From assembly GCA_907164885.2 (NCBI GenBank), contig OU015501.1, positions 18,903,131 to 18,967,130 on the forward strand: a stretch of DNA of 64,000 nt, read 5' to 3'. Both the position numbers and the translations under genes were made by a program. Source of the stretch: Dolomedes plantarius (taxonomy: Eukaryota; Arthropoda; Arachnida; Araneae; Dolomedidae). The notes under the pieces were generated by a model. The model saw nothing but the letters and a program-made list of their open reading frames with translations. It was not told where the DNA came from and did no database searches. Shown here in pieces: positions 11,244-23,477 of the stretch (position 1 is its first letter; the number at the start of each line of letters is the position of its first letter).

Positions 11244-12200
11244 CAGTGGTACCTCGACTTACGAGTGTCTCGAGTTACGAGTTTTTCGAGATACGAGCAT
11301 TCTCTCGGCAGATTTTTTGCATCGAGTTATGACCTAAAATTCGGGTTACGAGCAAGCTTCAGATACCCCACAGCTAGTTTGCGCAGCGAACACCATGTGC
11401 TCATCAAATGAGAACACGAGAAGCATATAATATTTACAACCTTTATGTATAATTATTATACAATTGTATACATATTATTCTAAGACTACTATCCAGTCTA
11501 AAACATAGAGATTAACACTCAACAATTATCACCCGGGGCAGCTCGCTCTGCCCACACTTGAGTCGTCCTCCGAAACCGAACAGCGTCATCCCTCTCTCGT
11601 AGAGAGATAGCTTCAATTCCCTCCCCCACACTGGTACTCGCCATGGGTTCTAGGGGATGGGATGACCTTGGTCCTAGGATCGCAAGCTCTCCTCCTTCTA
11701 CGGATTCTGAGAAAATGATCTTCGGATTCTCAGAAAGAGGAATTTGGACATTACATCCCAGTGAACGATGCAATAATCGCTCAGCTTCCGTGTCTCACTT
11801 TAAGAGGGTAGCATGTAATAAAAGCGAAAGCGAGGAAAATGCGGCGAAAAGATCAAAAATCAACGAATAATATTTAATTTTTCAGTTCAGCTTTTGTCTT
11901 CCTCTTTCATCAGCATCTTCAAGTCTGATCTCCAAGGTAAATGTTGTACATTACACATAATAATTTTTTTTTTTGCGTACATTCTATTGTATTGCGTTTT
12001 TATACAACGTTCGTCATTTATAAGAACATTTGTCTTATTTAAAAACATGTAACCAAAAATTGCTGTGTTTGGGGGGAGCCCGGAACGAATTAATGGTATT
12101 TCCATTCATTTCAATGTGGAAAATTGATTCGAGATACGAGTATTTCGAGTTATGAGCTCCGTCATGGAACGAATTAAACTCGTAAGTCGAGGTACCACTG
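11244..12200. mobile_element. Tigger/pogo-like non-autonomous element
   Basis: 957 bp between TA dinucleotides. The terminal inverted repeats match perfectly for 23 bp and begin CAGTGGTACCTCGACTTACG, a well-known Tigger-type tip. Subterminal copies of CGAGTTACGAG and CGAGATACGAG add internal structure. The small frames inside (11519-11773 minus, 11643-11870 plus) overlap each other and show no transposase motif I can identify. Confidence 0.85.
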
Positions 12201-12202
12201 TA

Positions 12203-13780
12203 GATTGAGGTTTTCTGCCGAGTTGTTATGCTTATTTTTGACGGTGTATTTCAGTATGGCAAGTAGCCTAATGGTATGTTGCTATTTAGTGTTTGAAAGA
12301 ACTTAAAAAAAGGCGTTTTAGTTTTAAAATCTATATTCTTGATTATTGGACTTCTAACAACTGCTATACTCTATTGTATGGGAAAGAGTCTTTCATCGAC
12401 CTTGTCCTACAGTATGACCAAATACATTACTTCGAAGTAGTGAAAAAAGATTTGATTTTGCTCAACTTAATTCAGCACAGTTGGTGCGCAATTGACTAAT
12501 TGGCCTCCAAATTTCTCCAATGAAACGCAGAGCATGATTTTTTTTTCAAAATAGGATTGTTTATGTCAAAGTAAAATTGCGGAAAAGATGCCATGTGAGT
12601 TTGATGTCTGAGCCTACAGTTTGTATATGCTCATCTACCACTGACACAACAATTGGTTTGTGATGACAACTAATCCTTGACTGTGATGTTTGTAAGATTA
12701 TTGAATGAATGTGGATATTAGCAAATTTATTATAATTCACATAAAAATAAGATTCTATTCCAATTTTAGTTTTTTTCATGATTAGAGTGTAATAAGTTTT
12801 GATTTTTCTGTATATTTTTAATTTTTCTTAAAATCTGAAAAAAAAGAATACAAATATGATCAACAACTGATAAAACCTATTTTGCTTTGTTAATGATTAG
12901 CACGTTAAATTTTAAGACAAACATAAAGCGCACATATTTGTAATTTAAAACTGGAATGTTTTAATGATACTTCTTACTAATCATCCAACCAAAGCGCCGA
13001 CCTTTGCGATTTGTGAATGATAAAAAAATACTACTTGAGTGAATAATTTTTATTAGCTTTATTTTTATTTTACGACTACTCTCTCGTCTTGAAGGTAAAA
13101 TATTTCAGTTTTCTATTTACGCATCAATTAAAATGCTAAGAGGAAAGTGTTAGACAACAGAAATGAAAACGATGAAGTTAAGTCAAACACGCCTAGGAAA
13201 TCGTTTCTTTGTTACATTTTTTTCATTTTATTGAGGAGCTTCTACCTTAATACCCCGCAGTCTTTTATCCAATGGACTTTCAAATGAATTATTGATGCGC
13301 AATGGAAATCGTAATTTGTTGACCGATCACAGAAAATTTTATTCTCCCACAGAGCTTCTTTGCCATCGAGTTAGACTGAAATAGAAAACAAAATTTCCAT
13401 CTGAAAAATTGCGTCTCTCAGCAGAATCATCCCAACGTTAGCAAATTAGGTTTGTTTCCTTTGGTAAGTTTTTTCACTTCTATGAGCACGTCCAGTACAT
13501 TAATTTTTACAACTGAATGCATTTTATTCGAAACATATGCTTCACTTTAAAGTATTTAGTCGCATTAAATGTCACTTGTTAGGGAAAAATTAAGGAATAT
13601 TATTTGTCAACTGTGCTTACGAGCGTGAGGAAACCACTCGAGGCGGTATAGCAAAAATTAATTGTATTTTCTATTAATTATATGCAATTCTTTCTACCAA
13701 TGTATTTTTTATGCAAACATTTCCTTAATATGATAACTAATGCAGAGTACAACATCGAACTGAAGAACACGAACAGCAGT
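12203..13780. other. AT-rich DNA, nothing recognised
   Basis: Small frames at 12293-12499 and 12561-12779 carry no recognisable motif. No repeat structure seen. Confidence 0.4.
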
Positions 13781-13784
13781 ATGA

Positions 13785-14944
13785 TAGTAAAACCTCATTT
13801 ATCCGAACTAACTGGGACCATAGGTAATCCGGACAATCGAAAACCCGGATAATCCGGGTAATATGATTAATAAGCAAAACAAAATTCAGTTTATTACGAC
13901 AAAAAACTATGTTTTGTACCAAAATTACATAGTATTATTTACAAGACATTAAAAAATATAAAAATAACTTTTCTAAGTCAAATCACGTTAAGGGGACAGT
14001 GGACTTTCAAAATTGTGAAATTTGTCCAAAAATTCGATTTTTTTATTTTATTGAATTGTGAAACCACGGACGAGTAGGAATGTCTTGCAAAAAGAATTTT
14101 TAATTTCTGTGATTACTTTCCTAGTTATAGGCATTTGTATTTAATTTAGATATTATGTGGTTACTAATAGCAATAACTTTAAATGCGTTTTTCTCAAAAT
14201 AAAAAGTTTCATGTCATACGAATATTAAACTGCTAAAGGAGCATTTCTAATTATCGTATTGCTTTGAAATTTAAGTTTTATATACTTAACTGTATGTCAA
14301 ATAAATCTTATTGAAAAAAATTATGCTTCGTAGCTCAGAATATCTAAATTTTGTACTTGAAAAGATGATTTATAGGTATTTTGCATAATAAAAAGGGTGT
14401 TTTCGCTATTATTATTTTTTTCTCTTTATATTTTTAATGAATGCTTAAAATAAGCAATAAGTTTCATTGTTAGTTCTATAAGGTATCCTGAAAATAAAAA
14501 TTATCATATTATATGCAAAAGAAATGAGCATGGAACATTTTTAATTAGACCAATTTTTGATATAATTAATAATTCATAAATTATTAATATTTCATCTTTA
14601 AATTTTAACCACTTTTGCATATCTATGGTACTAATCACATATTCAAATTTCAAGCAAATCTATTAAAAAAAGAGTTAGGTTTGAAGGTCCACTGTCCCCT
14701 TAACGTCCTGTGACACTCTAAAGCTTTCTTAAATTCAACAAAAACATTTTATTACCATAATTTATTGTACAATTTATGCAGCAACTATACATTGAATCAA
14801 ACTAAACAGTGAAAATTTGGCGTACTTATAGTTACCTTCTTGCTATCATAGTTCAAAATTACTATCAAATGTGAACATTAAATGAAAAAAGTCTAAAAAT
14901 CTGATCCGGATTATCCAGAGATCCGGATAAACGAGGTTTTACTG
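13785..14944. mobile_element. Tigger-like element, split by a TTAA insertion
   Basis: The left end TAGTAAAACCTCATTTATCC and the complemented right end CAGTAAAACCTCGTTTATCC match, and TCCGGATAATCC-type motifs lie just inside both. A TA follows the right end (14945-14946); the left end has diverged. A second element, 13992-14699, sits inside. Removing it leaves about 450 bp, a typical MITE size. Confidence 0.8.
13992..14699. mobile_element. TTAA-flanked MITE, GGGGACA-tip group
   Basis: TTAA at 13988-13991 and 14700-14703. The inverted tips read GGGGACAGTGGAC(C/T)TTCAA. 708 bp, AT-rich, no frame. The tips resemble those of 45428-46112. TTAA targeting fits piggyBac, Kolobok or Sola3, and I cannot choose between them. 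Confidence 0.8.
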
Positions 14945-15375
14945 TATCTTGAAAGTCTGATGCCTGGCAAATATGGAAATCAAGAGAAAGGAGAAGTTAG
15001 TTTAAAAATTTGGCAAATTTCTCTACTCCATAAAACAGACATCAGACAGTCAAGAACTTGTTGAGCGTGATGTAAATATGACCATGGCGATCTAATCTAC
15101 TCTGTCTTCATAGTCCACGGTAAGGCTCCCAGAGCCTGAGTTAACGTATCAGACATTTTGTTCCACACTTCACGTTCGTTTTCTGTGGTGGCCTGAAAGT
15201 GACTGTCATTAAATCGTAAAAAATACGTGGATGTTCAAAAGCGAATTGTTTTAATAATTCGAGAAATGCATTTTGGAAGTTGTTCCCATACAATTAAGAA
15301 AGACAAAATAAATGGATAAATAAATATAGCGAGAAAATATTGTGAAATATAAATATAGTGTATACTAAATAAATA

Positions 15376-15563
15376 TTGTGAAACTTCTCTAAGGCGGCCA
15401 GTAATAGTTCCGATAAAAAGTGGACATTTTGAAAGGTGGCCGTCGAAAAGAGGTTTCTTCTATAACATCTGCTCTTTGGAGTCTTGAATCGGTGAGGAAC
15501 AAAATATGCCCTTTTAGAGGGGTAGCCACCAAATAAGGGTAGCCGTCTAGAGAAGTTTTACTG
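15376..15563. mobile_element. Short Tigger/pogo-like MITE
   Basis: 188 bp between TA dinucleotides (15374-15375, 15564-15565). Left TTGTGAAACTTCTCTAAGGC and complemented right CAGTAAAACTTCTCTAGACGGC are matching inverted tips. No frame. Confidence 0.7.
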
Positions 15564-15660
15564 TACTACGAAACGGTATTTCTAATGGTATTTAAGTATA
15601 CATTTGTTTATTTAATTCATCGTTCCTTAAGAAAATATTACTCTCTTAATATTCCTTATT

Positions 15661-15725
15661 GGCTCGAGGTAGCATAGTGGTAGCGCATCGACTGTGGGTG
15701 CTGAGGGTTCTCGGACCATGGCTCT
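15661..15725 (+). repeat. SINE head fragment, tRNA-derived
   Basis: GGTAGCATAGTGGTAGCGC resembles a box A region, and GGGTTCTCGGACC is a decayed box B. It parallels the head of the SINE at 45350. The rest of the SINE is not recognisable here. Confidence 0.45.
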
Positions 15726-16125
15726 CCTTTGAAACAATTTTTCTCCTTACAAGTACGAAAATAACAATGAAAATCAAAATTCTGAAAGCAGTTATCTCAC
15801 ATTAGTTGAAAACAATAATTGAACCCTTAGCAAGAAAAAAATAAATAAAAATTTTAATGAACAAAGCAATAAAGATATACCTTAAACGCAGTGAGTTATG
15901 TATTATCTTTCCAAATATAGACAGTTTGATTATCAGCTGCATAACTTTAATACACTTTTTTGATAAAGAGACTACACTCTAATTTTATAAAAGCTTTAAT
16001 ACATTCCGGATCATTCATTATTCCGGATTCATGATTCCGGATCATTCATTAGGAAGGAATAATGAAAAGTTTCCTTTTTAAAACAATACGTTTAATTCTT
16101 GAAAGATTTAAATTCTTATACAGAT

Positions 16126-16960
16126 ACTCTTGAGAGAGCATAAATTTTCCCCCAGTACAGGTATTCCTCGGCTTACGACCACTCGACTTAGGACCACTCG
16201 CACTTACGACCGAAATTCTTCTTATTTTTTTTTTTTACTTATTTTATCTTTTTCTCAAAAATATTGTTCCTTGAATATATAGTTCATACATACCTACATG
16301 TGTTTCATGACTTTTAAAGACTATCTTGAATAACTTTGTTAAAAAAAACTTGCAACGTATCTTCTGTCGCAAATTCTGAACCATTGGATTGTACTAACAT
16401 AATAAGTAGTGATGGCGAAGAATAATTTATGCTCTCTAAATAAAATACGATGTATTTTAAATTACGTATGTATGTATGAAACTTTAATCAGATTGAAATT
16501 TCAGATCTCAGATTACGACCGAGATAGGGACTAAGACATTGGTCTAAGTTGATTTGGTCGTAAGTCGAGTTTCAAACTTTTTTTTTGTATATGTACATAC
16601 ATATATTTTCTACTTTCATACATACATACGTATTTTAAAATACATAGTATTTTATTTAGAGGGCATAAATTATTCTTCGCCATCACTACTTATTATGTTA
16701 GTACAATCCAATGGTTCAGAATTTGCGACAGAAGATACGTTGCAAGTTTTTTTAACAAAGTTATTCAAGATAGTCTTTAAAAGTCATGAAATACATGTAG
16801 GTATGTACTATACATTCGAGGAACAATATTTTTGAGAAATAGATAAAAATAAGTAAAAAAAAAAATAGAAAAAGAAAGGAAGAATTTCGGTCGTAAGTGC
16901 GAGCGGTCGTAAGCCGAGGAATGCCTGTACTGGGAAAAAATTTATGCTCTCTCAAGTATT
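16126..16960. mobile_element. Foldback element with ~350-bp palindromic arms
   Basis: The left arm, about 16126-16482, is matched in reverse complement by about 16612-16960, with high identity and small indels. Both arms include CTTGAGAGAGCATAAA at the outer edge and the tip CAGG(T/C)ATTCCTCGGCTTACG bordered by TA. The central ~130 bp contain a third tip-like motif, GGTCGTAAGTCGAG. This suggests an inverted, partly duplicated Tigger-like MITE. Frames inside the arms (such as 16554-16835) are by-products of the palindrome. Confidence 0.8.
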
Positions 16961-17217
16961 TTTCGAGAAGATTAACACGTTATCTCTCACAACGTGTAAG
17001 ATACTTTACCTGAAAGTCTATAACCACATTGAAATTGAATAATCAACAGTGTTAAAAAGGCATGAGTCAGGAGCATGCTTCAAGGTTCTTCCACGCAAGC
17101 GAAAACAGCATTCACAGGCAAACGTTGGAAGTCATTTTTAAGAGTAAGAAAAACAAAAAGGGTTAAAAAATTTCGGAAATGTATTATTTTTTAAGTACAT
17201 TTCTTCTCATTGAATTT

Positions 17218-17620
17218 TAAATGACTTGAAAAATTATTTAACATATTTATATTTCATAAATTTTCTAGAAATTATTTAAGGTTTAGCTGCATAGCTTTAA
17301 TTATTCCACTGTATTCGATTAAAATTTCAGATTTCAGTTTGTCTATTAATCATAATTTTGCGCCCAGTTCTCTCAAATTAATTGTCAACTTTGAGGGATG
17401 AATTTCCTCTGACCAAGTAAAAGATGGCGACATTATTGAAATTTTTGCATCAAAAAATAAAAAATCGCAGGTCTGGACCTTACACACTAAGCTCTTTACC
17501 CTCATGTTATAAAATAAGATATCGTAAACAAGTTCTGTAACTTTCAGATGAGTACTTTAGATCAAAGTTCTTTGAAAACACTCTCATGAATAAGAGATCA
17601 TTCTTGAAAACCATTGAATA
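17218..17620. repeat. Unclassified dispersed repeat, copy 1
   Basis: This shares a diverged but co-linear stretch with 26640-27080: GCATAGC(T/C)TT near one end, a TCTCTCAAA block, GAAATTTTTGCA, and ATAAAATAAG(A/T)TATCG. No tips or frame were identified. Class unknown. Confidence 0.5.
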
Positions 17621-18040
17621 TCCTGAGAATCGCGAGTGGATACAGATCTTGGTAACATTTTGATGATACAAACTGTCTCGATAGTATTATAAATAATATT
17701 ATACTTAATACTGAACATAATATTATATAGACTTATACTGTCTAATAGTAACCTATGCAATTACAGAGACTTCAATCTAAGTATTTTATATTACCTATAA
17801 TGAAGAATTTCAGAATCGCAAGATAATTATATTTTAAAATTCTCCAGGAAATATCTTAAAATTAATATTTAACGCACTTCTAAGCATTTTAAGTACCCGA
17901 TGTCTGTTGAAATTCTTAAGAGGGCACGTTCACGGGATAATGGAACAATTAGGTTTTTCTGTTTTTCGAGTGCACAATATGTATTCTTTTGAGCATTTTA
18001 AGTACGCAATTTTTAGGGTGAGGCAATACGTATACTTCGT

Positions 18041-18078
18041 CCATTTATACTTCGTCTTGCAATCCGAAGTATAAATGG
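18041..18078. repeat. Perfect 14-bp hairpin
   Basis: CCATTTATACTTCG at 18041-18054 pairs exactly with CGAAGTATAAATGG at 18065-18078 across a 10-nt loop. It stands alone, with no neighbouring element edges that I can define. Confidence 0.7.
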
Positions 18079-18472
18079 AAAAGTGCTTACTAAACTTTTG
18101 GCAACCCTGAAACCCACGTCTACCTCAGCAAACAGTAAGTAGTTCGTCCGACTGTGGCTCGTTATGACGTAATAAAAAATTAAATGTAAACGATAAACCT
18201 TCTTTATTAACATTATTTTGAAATAAAATCGTAAGCGCGAAAGCAAGAGTAGTTTTATCATGAATTGCCAAATGCCACTCCACTTCTTAGAAGCCTTAAT
18301 AATGCTTCTAGGAGGTTGACAAAGTTTATTACTAATAATACACACCCAAATACATTTAAGAAGGATCTTACAAAATTCCTTTGACTATATTTATTTACAC
18401 ACATTACATAACAGCGGACCTGCGGAAAACAACACTCCGCGTCCGAAGCCAGTGGTTCAGTTCTTTCTAAAC

Positions 18473-18857
18473 CAGTGGTTCCCAACCGCTGAATCCCGGT
18501 GGTCCGCGAGAGCCTTGGGAGTGGTCCGGCACCACATATAAAAAAGCTGCCAAATAAATGGATATTTTGAAATCAATATTCATTGAACTAGGGCCGAATT
18601 TACCCGATGACTATCAGGTGTTGAATTAAAATTTCTTAAAAGTTTAACATAATTATTTTATTATTAGAATATGATACGTTAGAAAGTGAGTAAGTTAATC
18701 CTGTTTCCCTTTTGCCTGAGGAATATTCTCTACCCTCATACCTCCCGGAAGGTTCCCCCCTCAAGTGGGTGGTAGTGGTGGTGGTGGGGGGGGGGTTCAC
18801 ATATGGTCCAATTTCTGGCTTAGTGGTCCGCAGATTTCTAGAGGTTGGGAACCACTG
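18473..18857. mobile_element. hAT MITE (CAGTGGTTCCCAACC tips)
   Basis: Perfect tips: CAGTGGTTCCCAACC on the left and its complement on the right. The flanks TTCTAAAC and CTCTATAC match at 6 of 8 bases, a decayed 8-bp duplication. Inside are GTGGTCCGC-type motifs common to Charlie-like hAT ends. 385 bp. Confidence 0.8.
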
Positions 18858-19197
18858 CTCTATACAAAGATAGGGCTATATGAGGCATACAAAGCAGCGC
18901 CCTTTTGCGATTGAATAAATATGTTACTGAGGTGGCATTCAGCACACTTGGTGGATTTTTTGTCTGATACAGAAATACGTGTGACGATAGCAACGGTATC
19001 TGCAGTCAAAGAAGATATCGAAGACAGTGATATTCGGTGAAGAACAAAACTGGCCTATCTTTTTTAAAAAGCGCCCTCAATTATGAAGTTTTTCTGTTAA
19101 AATAAATCGCGTTTTTTGACCTCGAAGGTCCTTTTTGTAGGTTACAGTAAGTAGACTGGATGTATATGTCATACAAGTGATGACAAAATACTTTTGA

Positions 19198-19456
19198 CGT
19201 AGGATTACGTTCCTCCATTACGATCCGCGGTACAGCAAAATTTCAGACACTAAAACCGTCACCCGAGTTATAAATCAAAAGTGGCAGAATATTTCTGCCA
19301 CTCTTACACGACACACTACCCCCGATTTTCTGACATATGTAACTTACTTTTCTTACCGTCTACCTATTCTGCATAGGGTTATCACTCATTCTTCACTTCG
19401 TATCTAGGAATTTTATTGTTAAAAAAAAGAGGTATGCAACGATAAGTAATACTACG
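19198..19456. mobile_element. TTAA MITE, CGTAGGATTAC group, copy 1
   Basis: It begins CGTAGGATTACGTTCCTCC after a decayed TTGA and ends AGTAATACTACG before TTAA (19457-19460). The internal GAGGTATGCAACGATAAGTAAT block matches copies at 30047 and 60148. 259 bp. Confidence 0.75.
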
Positions 19457-19892
19457 TTAATAACTCGCAGTAGTTTCGTTAGAAGAAACAACTTGAATTT
19501 TTTTTTAGGAGGGGAGACATTGGCTATATTTTTAAAAGTTTCGGAAAAGATATTCTAAAAGATTTTTGATCGCTTAAGCAACCGCATGTAATACACTCCA
19601 CCTGTTATTCAAGGGGTACCTGTAATCCATTTTTTACATTAATATTCCGAGCGCAGAGCAGAACCTGAATAATCTCACCACAAATTAAAGTTATACCCCC
19701 CCCCCCCCCCTGAAAATTTTAAAACGTGTGCCACAGTAACTATAGAGTACCAATATCGGGGCTTTGACCTGAGCTTTTTCTAGATTTGAGGTCTGCATTC
19801 ACCCTATTCAAATCTAAAAAAAAATAATTTTTTTCCTCTTTGAGAGTAAGAATATAAACAGCATGCGTGCATCTATAAACTTTTATGTTCTA

Positions 19893-20712
19893 CTAGCTGA
19901 ATACCCGCGCTTCGCTACGGAGTATATTCAAATCAAATACAGCGGTCAATGTATGCATTTAATGCCAAAAAAGGAAAAATAACAAAAAAAATATTTATAA
20001 TAAATACAGTGGTCAATGTATGCAATTAATAAATACAATGGTCAATGTATGCAATAAATATAGTTATAAAAATCGTAACGGATATTTTTATAGACAAATT
20101 AATGTAGAAGAAAATATTAAAATTAATTACAACGGTCAATGTATGCAATTAACTTGTATGCTTAACATCCATAAAACATACTAATTTTAATTAAATTCTT
20201 AAAGAGCTTCCATCTCAATTAGTCTAGTGGTTAAATTTTATCTTTTATCACATTTTAATATTTTTTTTGTCAATTTATTTCGTTGTTATGCACATGTGAC
20301 GCAAAATTAATTTGAAGTATCACAAAAAGAAAAGAAACCCCGTAATCAACATTTAATAAATTAAATTCTAAAAATTAATCTTTAAAAATTTACCAAAAAT
20401 CAGAAAATGGAGGTAAAGATTCGAAAAAGATTTCATTTTAAAGGAATTATGATCTTTCTCGTGATATAAATTTTATAACCCTCAGATTATTATTTTAAAT
20501 GCAAACTTAAAAACAGTTACAAAAACAGCTTAAAAATTTAATTTTAAAAAAATCCAAGAAGAATTTTTCAAAATTTTTTCTTAGTGCACGCCTACACTAT
20601 AAGAAGAATCGCCATACAAAATTTCAAGGTCCAGCTGTTTGGTCTGGGCGTTATCTGTCAGTCAGTCAGTCAGTCAGTCAATCAAGGAACTGTTTTATAT
20701 ATATATATAGAT
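19893..20712 (+). repeat. Arthropod repeat with CCCGCGCTTCGC head and (TA)n tail
   Basis: The head CTAGCTGAATACCCGCGCTT is followed by AT-rich sequence with four scattered copies of GGTCAATGTATGCA (from 19940 to 20150). It then has a CAGT tetranucleotide run (20658-20680) and a terminal (TA)n at about 20696-20710. The pattern is common in arthropod genomes and I do not know its superfamily. Confidence 0.55.
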
Positions 20713-21840
20713 TAGTCTGGTTATGAAAGTTCTACAAACATGATACTAGAACACTGAGCAAAATCAGAGCTAATCATGAATGATCCAAAACTTTTGACAA
20801 TGCCCCGCCACTACAACACTTTTTTTTAAAGAAAGGAAATAATCTTGATTTATCTCTTTTCGATGGTTACTTATCACGTGTAAGTAACTTTTAAAAAGAT
20901 TAATATATCCCCTGGTTGAAACGTTTGTCAGACTGTTCAGTGGACATTTTCTTCTCATTAATAGAGGAAAAGTTTCATGTATTATTCATTTCGATTCAAA
21001 GAACTGAAACCGTTCGAAATAAGTATCTCACAGCGAGAAGAACTTCGCTTCATTTTTAGTTTAAAGCCTATGTTGAAAAAAAGTGGCTTAAATTTTAGAG
21101 TGTTCGGAGCGGTCGATTCCAAGGAAAGAAATTTTTTTAACCGATAAGGAAGCGTCCATCCATACCAGATACGTGCCTTTGTAGCATTTCAAAAAACAGT
21201 TTCTCTTATTTTGAAAAAATAGTTTCGAAGCTGGATAGTAAACTATCAAGGGAGCGTGAATAAAGACCAGCCACCAGAAAAATTTCCCCAAAGAACATTT
21301 ATCACAGAAATTTCGTAAAATATCCGCAAAATTTTTGTAAAATTGTTCTTAAATGTCAAAAAAAAATATTGTGAGTCCCTTGCTGCTAGAAAAATTTTAT
21401 AAAATAATATTTTGTTGAAAAATTATAATTGTACACTTAATCTTAAGTTTAGAATTCCCTGTTAATAAAATTAAACTTATTTTGATGCATTTGTACTAAT
21501 AAGACAAATTAATTTCTCTTGGATTTTATACATAAAGACTCTTAATTAGACGGAAACATTAATAAAGCCCCAATATTAATCCATTTAAAGAAAATTTTTT
21601 TCAAGAAAAACTCCAGAATGTCTTAATTTTTTTTCAGAAGAGTTATGAAATTAATTACATGCTGGAAAGTAATAAAAAAAAGTTTGAAATTCAATTTAGC
21701 ATGTACTGCCTTTCATTATTTGATGGTAAATTTATTTTATTTGTTTGTTTTGTGATCTCCTCGAAAATCTATCAAAGTGAAACGTTTCATATATTCAATG
21801 TATTCGGATGATACTAAGAGACTTATTTTTATATCTACCG
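20713..21840. other. AT-rich DNA, nothing recognised
   Basis: No frame with recognisable motifs and no element edges seen. Confidence 0.4.
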
Positions 21841-21854
21841 AGTTTTCTTTAAGT

Positions 21855-22372
21855 ATGTTTCTTTCGATCCAAAGATATTGATGACTGTGTTAACCTTCTG
21901 GAACGGTTGTCGAGTCATAATAAAACAGTTGTTCTGCAGTGGATCCCGGCCCACTGCGGAATCGAGGGGAACGTGGCTGCTGACTCCCTAGCGAAGAAGG
22001 GGGCTTCTGTTTTACAGGTAAACAACCAGGATTTGGTCTACCATTCGATCAAGACGATAGTCAAAATGACCCTCAGGTGTTCCTTCTCACAGGTTGTTGC
22101 TGCTAGAAGCGGTCACAAGCCCTGTTATGTTCATGTCCACGATATTCCTGAGTGGCCTAGAGGTAAATCTGTGGCAATGCTACGGCTTTTTTCTGGTCAT
22201 GATTTGCCTTCGCAAGCACTTCCACAGAATTAACTTGGCTTCCGACCCTCTTTGTCTCCTGTGTGATAACCAGGAAGAAATGGACATGCTTCACTTTCCT
22301 TCTTGTTCTGCTCCACCTCCCGTTTCTTTATGGGAGTTCTATTGGATTGCCAGACATAAGTTGATAGATTAA
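21855..22372 (+). pseudogene. LINE ORF2 C-terminus with RNase H, frameshifted
   Basis: The frame reads VVLQWIPAHCGIEGN followed by AADSLAKKG, the third and fourth motifs of the retroelement RNase H domain. It continues through a linker with IPEWPRGK to LRLFSGHD. Near 22203 a one-base change moves the reading to another frame, which carries HFHRINLASDPLCLLCD and then a MLHFPSCSA Cys/His end typical of I/Jockey-clade ORF2. The insert is truncated at its 5' end, so no native start codon exists. The sequence resembles LINEs I associate with spiders; that is recall, not a search. Confidence 0.85.
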
Positions 22373-22460
22373 CTGATGTCATTTTTCTATGTTGTTCTTG
22401 TGTTTTTGTCTTTTTGATATCTGTTGTCCGGTAATTCTTGCCATTGTAAATAAAAAAAAA
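21855..22460 (+). mobile_element. 5'-truncated LINE (I/Jockey-type) with 14-bp duplication
   Basis: AGTTTTCTTTAAGT lies at 21841-21854 and again at 22461-22474. The right copy directly follows an A-rich tail (TAAATAAAAAAAAA). The insert is the last ~600 bp of an RNase H-bearing LINE, a textbook truncated reverse-transcribed insertion. Confidence 0.9.
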
Positions 22461-22474
22461 AGTTTTCTTTAAGT

Positions 22475-23205
22475 TTACTTTCCATTAACCCTTTGCTTAC
22501 CCCCAACTACTTCGTAACACCTTATTCAACTCTTACATAGGATCGTGAGTTCACATACATGTTGATTCGGATATGGCAAATATGCAAACTACTTAATGAG
22601 AGTGAATCGAGAGAGAATCCCCTAGTGGTGTCGAAAATATATTCGGCTAAAAGAAGCTGTTCTAAGCCGGAGGGAAATATTTGACGTTCAGATGAGTGGA
22701 TTTGGAGTAGGAGCAAGGTTTTGTTAGATGAGTTATTGGTACGTGCAGGGAATAGCCATCGGAAAAATGTGAGTGGGTTGATGTAATTAGGTTGTTCGGG
22801 TGATGGGAGCTCTAGTTAGGGGTGTTCCTTAGTTCAGTCGTAAGATTATAATTTGTTGATTCTGATACAGCAAAGAGGTAATAAATCTTTTGTTTGGCTT
22901 TATTATTAGGGGTACCAGAGATACCCCATTGCATTGTGTGTATAACTGGGAGATGAACTCCAATGGTAACTAACCAGTCGATATATTTTTTTACAAATAT
23001 TTTATAGATTTAAGATAACATAGCATGAAGGAATTCTGGGCTATATATAACTATATGTATAAAAGAGACCATATTCTGTCCACTTGCTTTGGGAAAAACC
23101 CTACGAATTGTGTGGAAAAAAATCAATTTACAAATTGTTAAAGTACCAGTTCCTTGAGCATTATTTTGTGGAAACTATGATCAATCTGGGTTACTGCGGT
23201 TGCAG
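22475..23205. other. No recognised gene
   Basis: Mixed-composition DNA. At 22487 TTAACCCTTTGC looks like a piggyBac-type tip, but I could not find a mate. Confidence 0.35.
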
Positions 23206-23477
23206 CATCTCTCGGTACAGGTAATGATGAGGCACTTCCTGGGGTTGCGGCAGCAGGCAAGTTGCGGTCAAGTAAAGACGTACATCTCGGAAGCGCTTCC
23301 GTGTTGACGGGGCTTTATCGGAGACGCATCAGCCTTTTCATGGTCATTGCGCAGCAGTCGGAGATTTTCGCCACAGCTCCCGAACATCGAATCTCCTCTA
23401 CCTCAGGTCTTGTCATCGATTCCTCCTCCGAAAAAAAAAATTCTGTGCTTGTCCCTTTTTCTGGCACCGTCCCCGGG

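Noticed and set aside
16554..16835. 93-codon plus-strand frame
   Set aside because: It lies entirely inside the foldback palindrome and is built from its arm and simple sequence.
22487..22510. piggyBac-type tip TTAACCCTTTGC
   Set aside because: No inverted mate with TTAA within several kb, so a single short match is not enough.
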